A stretch of 64,000 bases of DNA, from the NCBI GenBank assembly GCA_021464245.1, contig JADCRB010000035.1, positions 528,762 through 592,761 of the forward strand, read 5' to 3'. The notes beneath the pieces are model-generated. The model did no database searches. It was not told the DNA's origin and was given only the letters and a program-made list of their open reading frames with translations. Below are positions 61,616 through 64,000 of this stretch, in pieces (position 1 is the stretch's first letter; every line of letters starts with the position of its first letter). The translations under genes and the position numbers were made by a program. The DNA is from Carallia brachiata (taxonomy: Eukaryota; Streptophyta; Magnoliopsida; Malpighiales; Rhizophoraceae).

Positions 61616-63533
61616 AAATTTACTTATAATTTTTTTTTTCAAAAGAAAAAAAAACACTACTTCCAAATTTGTTTTCTTAAAAAGGAAGAAGGTTTTTTTA
61701 TTTTCTTATACAAAATTTCTAAAAAATAATACTCAAAATTTAGATTTTTTTCTTTTTTTTCTTTTCAATAAATAAAGTAAAAATAATTTTTTAAAAAAAT
61801 ATGATTAAATCTACCCATCACGCGAGTCTATTACTAGTATCTATGTATTTTTTTTTTTCTGATCAAAAGAAAAGGAAATGATAACATAATCTACGCTCCA
61901 ATCAAGTTAAGCAAATGCTACTGAAACTAGAATATTGGGAAAAAAAAATTGTTTTCGTGCCAACTTATACCCACTGTGTTTTAGATTAGCTTGGGGATTC
62001 AATTTCAATTTTCGTTATCCTTCATTTAATTTTTTGTGCAAATTTATCCTTTATTTCTGTCTGAGATATATATATATATATATATATATAATGTGCGGTC
62101 TATGTTGCTCCCAAATCCGAATCCATGTCAAGTCTAACCTTCATATTTCTTGGCCAGCGTCTCATGTTCGCCTAATTTTCGTTTCATTTCTGTCACGAGC
62201 CCAGCTAACCCTTTATCCAACCTAACAACAATATGCTAAAGTCGCTTCAACTCAATTAAAAAAATATATATTTAAAGTTTTCAGCCATAAACAACTGCAA
62301 ATAGATGAGAATGCATGGTATCAAGAAATGAAGAGATAAAAATGGATTAGCTCAATTCATGATAAGATTTCACTTTGAACTGTGTTGTTCTTTAAATGCA
62401 ACCACATGATTAGCTAAATTTCGAACAAATGAGATTTCAATTTTATTATCATATCTACAAATTACATTTACCCATTATTTTGAGTGTATACTTTTAATCC
62501 GTTCATTTGAATTTTTAAACAGATTAGAATTTGAAAATTTCTCGGTACTTAATTAAGTAGAAAGTAAACGATTCCACATGTCTATACCTAACAAAAGGGA
62601 CAACAATATCTAGTGGTTTTGTAGAGCTATAGAGACCTTAATTCTTTTTTTGTCCAATCAATAATTCTCCCCTCTTATAAATCTAATATCTTACATCTTC
62701 AAATTAGAATTTCAGACTTTTAGAATATAAGTTTAAATTTTAACTATGTTGCTAAGGGACATGAAAACCTTAATTCTGATTAAGGAAAATATAGAATGTG
62801 CTAAGTGAGCTATCAGCATCATAGATACAAAAGGCTTGATTGTACACAATGAAATATTGGCAGCCACTTCTCAAAGCAGCCACGTTTTTCTGAGCTTTAT
62901 CACTCCATATATGCCAGAAAATTTCCCAAGTTAAATGTTGGCAAATGCTCTTCTACTGTTGCGTGAAGGACCACTGTTCCAACACCTTAAAAAACACTTC
63001 CGAGTGTTCTGCACCACAACTGGTCTCTGTTCCCATAATTTCGTCCGGCTTTCATCCCATTATGAATCTCGAGAAATTTAATTTCTGCACAAGGAACCGT
63101 TTGTGCTTTGTTTTCCCATTGCTCTCTTGGAGTACCCAAGGGAAATTTTTCCTATTTAATTGAATGATATGACTCAGAACAAGCTCATTAAACGGTAACC
63201 GTTTAATTTTAAGTGCCGTTTGGTTCATGGCAACAATTTAAAAAAAAAAAGGAAAAAGATCCATCAATTTTATCGAGGCAATCATTTTGAAAGACATTAT
63301 GGGATAAATACCCATCTTCCTATAAGACTACTTATTAATTTATAAACTTATTGCAGAAAGATCAGATTCTGGAGAACTGAAATTGAAATAGGTAAAACGC
63401 AAATGGGATCCGGCTTAAATGTCACAGAATAGACCAACAAGAAATACTGTCACTAGTGCTCAAAACAAGCAACAAACAAAGGTAAGTCACTGATCACAAG
63501 AGAGCAAAACGGGAAGGACAAATGCTACATTTC
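61616..63533. other. Gene-free DNA and 3' flank of the edge gene
   Basis: Contains a TA run at about 62067-62090. Frames at 61935-62225 and 62945-63163 (+) resemble nothing known. The last few hundred bases may be the 3' UTR of the leftward gene. Confidence 0.4.
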
Positions 63534-64000
63534 CTATGCCAAGGCGAAGGAGAATGAAGAAAGAAGCAATGTGATGATAAGGAGCACAAGCGATGTAGAA
63601 ATGGAATGTGCTCCTCCCTTTACTGGGGCTGGTGCGTCGGTCGCAATGGCTGTTCCTCCTCCATTCTCGGCTGGGGGACTTGCAGATGGAGGCTCCTCTG
63701 GTGGACTTTCAGAAGGAGGTGAAGGCATTGGTGACTTGGTTGGTGGAGGCAGCTTTGGTGATGAGCTTGGAGGATTAATATTGCTGCCTGCATTAATAAT
63801 GCATGCAACACCTGATTAGTTAGCAACAACAGAAGTAAAATTGACATTTGACTGAATATATTTATTATCTATTACCTTCCAATTGGGAAATCCTGACTAG
63901 ACTAGTTACAAAATAATAATAAGCAATGAAATTTTACCAAAAATGGATTAAAAAAAATCTTGCGGAGAAAACTGAAACATACCTGGCGGAGATGCATCGG
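63534..64000 (-). CDS. 3' end of a gene for a proline-rich, GPI-anchor-type cell-surface protein (partial)
   Basis: Last exon 63787-63534 and the end of the previous exon (64000-63983) join in frame across a ~195-bp intron (CAG|GTATGT ... GCAG). The visible C-terminus reads DASPPGSNINPPSS, KLPPPTKSPMPSPPSESPPE, then Ala/Pro-rich DAPAPVKGG, a short spacer and a hydrophobic tail LVLLIITLLLSSFSFALA, ending in TAG. Repeated SP, PP and AP are arabinogalactan-type glycosylation sites; the small-residue spacer plus hydrophobic end is a GPI-anchor signal. Such tails occur on lipid-transfer (LTPG/xylogen), X8-domain (PDCB), early nodulin-like and other surface proteins. The N-terminal domain that would decide lies right of the window. 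Confidence 0.75.

Overview
This is a nuclear genomic window from a flowering plant, most likely a woody eudicot. The evidence is intron-rich genes with GT-AG splice sites, AT-rich intergenic DNA, plant-specific families (a MIKC*-type MADS-box factor, a heavy-metal isoprenylated plant protein, a homomeric acetyl-CoA carboxylase) and plant retroelements (L1-type LINE with zf-RVT and RNase H, a TRIM, an Au-like SINE, foldback MITEs). The overall look would suit Citrus or a relative, but that is an impression only. There are no operons or CRISPR arrays.

Layout. 1-9.3 kb is mostly gene-poor, with a possible leader of a leftward gene at the left edge, a local duplication near 4.0-4.5 kb and a foldback element near 8.2 kb. 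9.6-13.8 kb (+) holds a ten-exon GPI-type aspartyl protease gene with an apparent one-base frameshift. 17.3-18.0 kb (+) holds a two-exon HIPP gene. 18-24.3 kb is gene-poor. 24.7-29.0 kb (+) holds a twelve-exon AGL66/AGL104-like MADS-box gene. 30.5-31.2 kb holds a terminal-inverted-repeat element full of degenerate ACCCGA repeats. 32.4-34.3 kb (+) holds a candidate seven-exon small gene of unknown family, bracketed by a TATA box and a polyadenylation signal. 35.6-37.1 kb (-) holds a two-exon gene for a 77-residue protein with an Au-like SINE in its intron. 39.3-52.0 kb (-) is the landmark gene, homomeric (cytosolic) acetyl-CoA carboxylase, about 30 coding exons and about 2,265 residues, with a 5' UTR intron. 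53.7-58.6 kb (+) is a decayed LINE that has received a complete TRIM retroelement with a perfect 5-bp target duplication. 58.6-63.5 kb is gene-poor with a roughly 300-bp tandem duplication. The right edge carries the 3' end of a leftward gene for a proline-rich, GPI-anchor-type protein.

The genes are unrelated single units, each with its own promoter; nothing suggests a cluster acting together. Gene models were built by eye from splice consensus, reading-frame continuity and remembered family sequence. Exon edges may be off by a base or two. The most interesting items are the uncharacterised seven-exon gene with a 4-nt micro-exon, the frameshift in the protease gene, the nested TRIM-in-LINE insertion, and the ACC1 intron whose obvious donor is out of phase.
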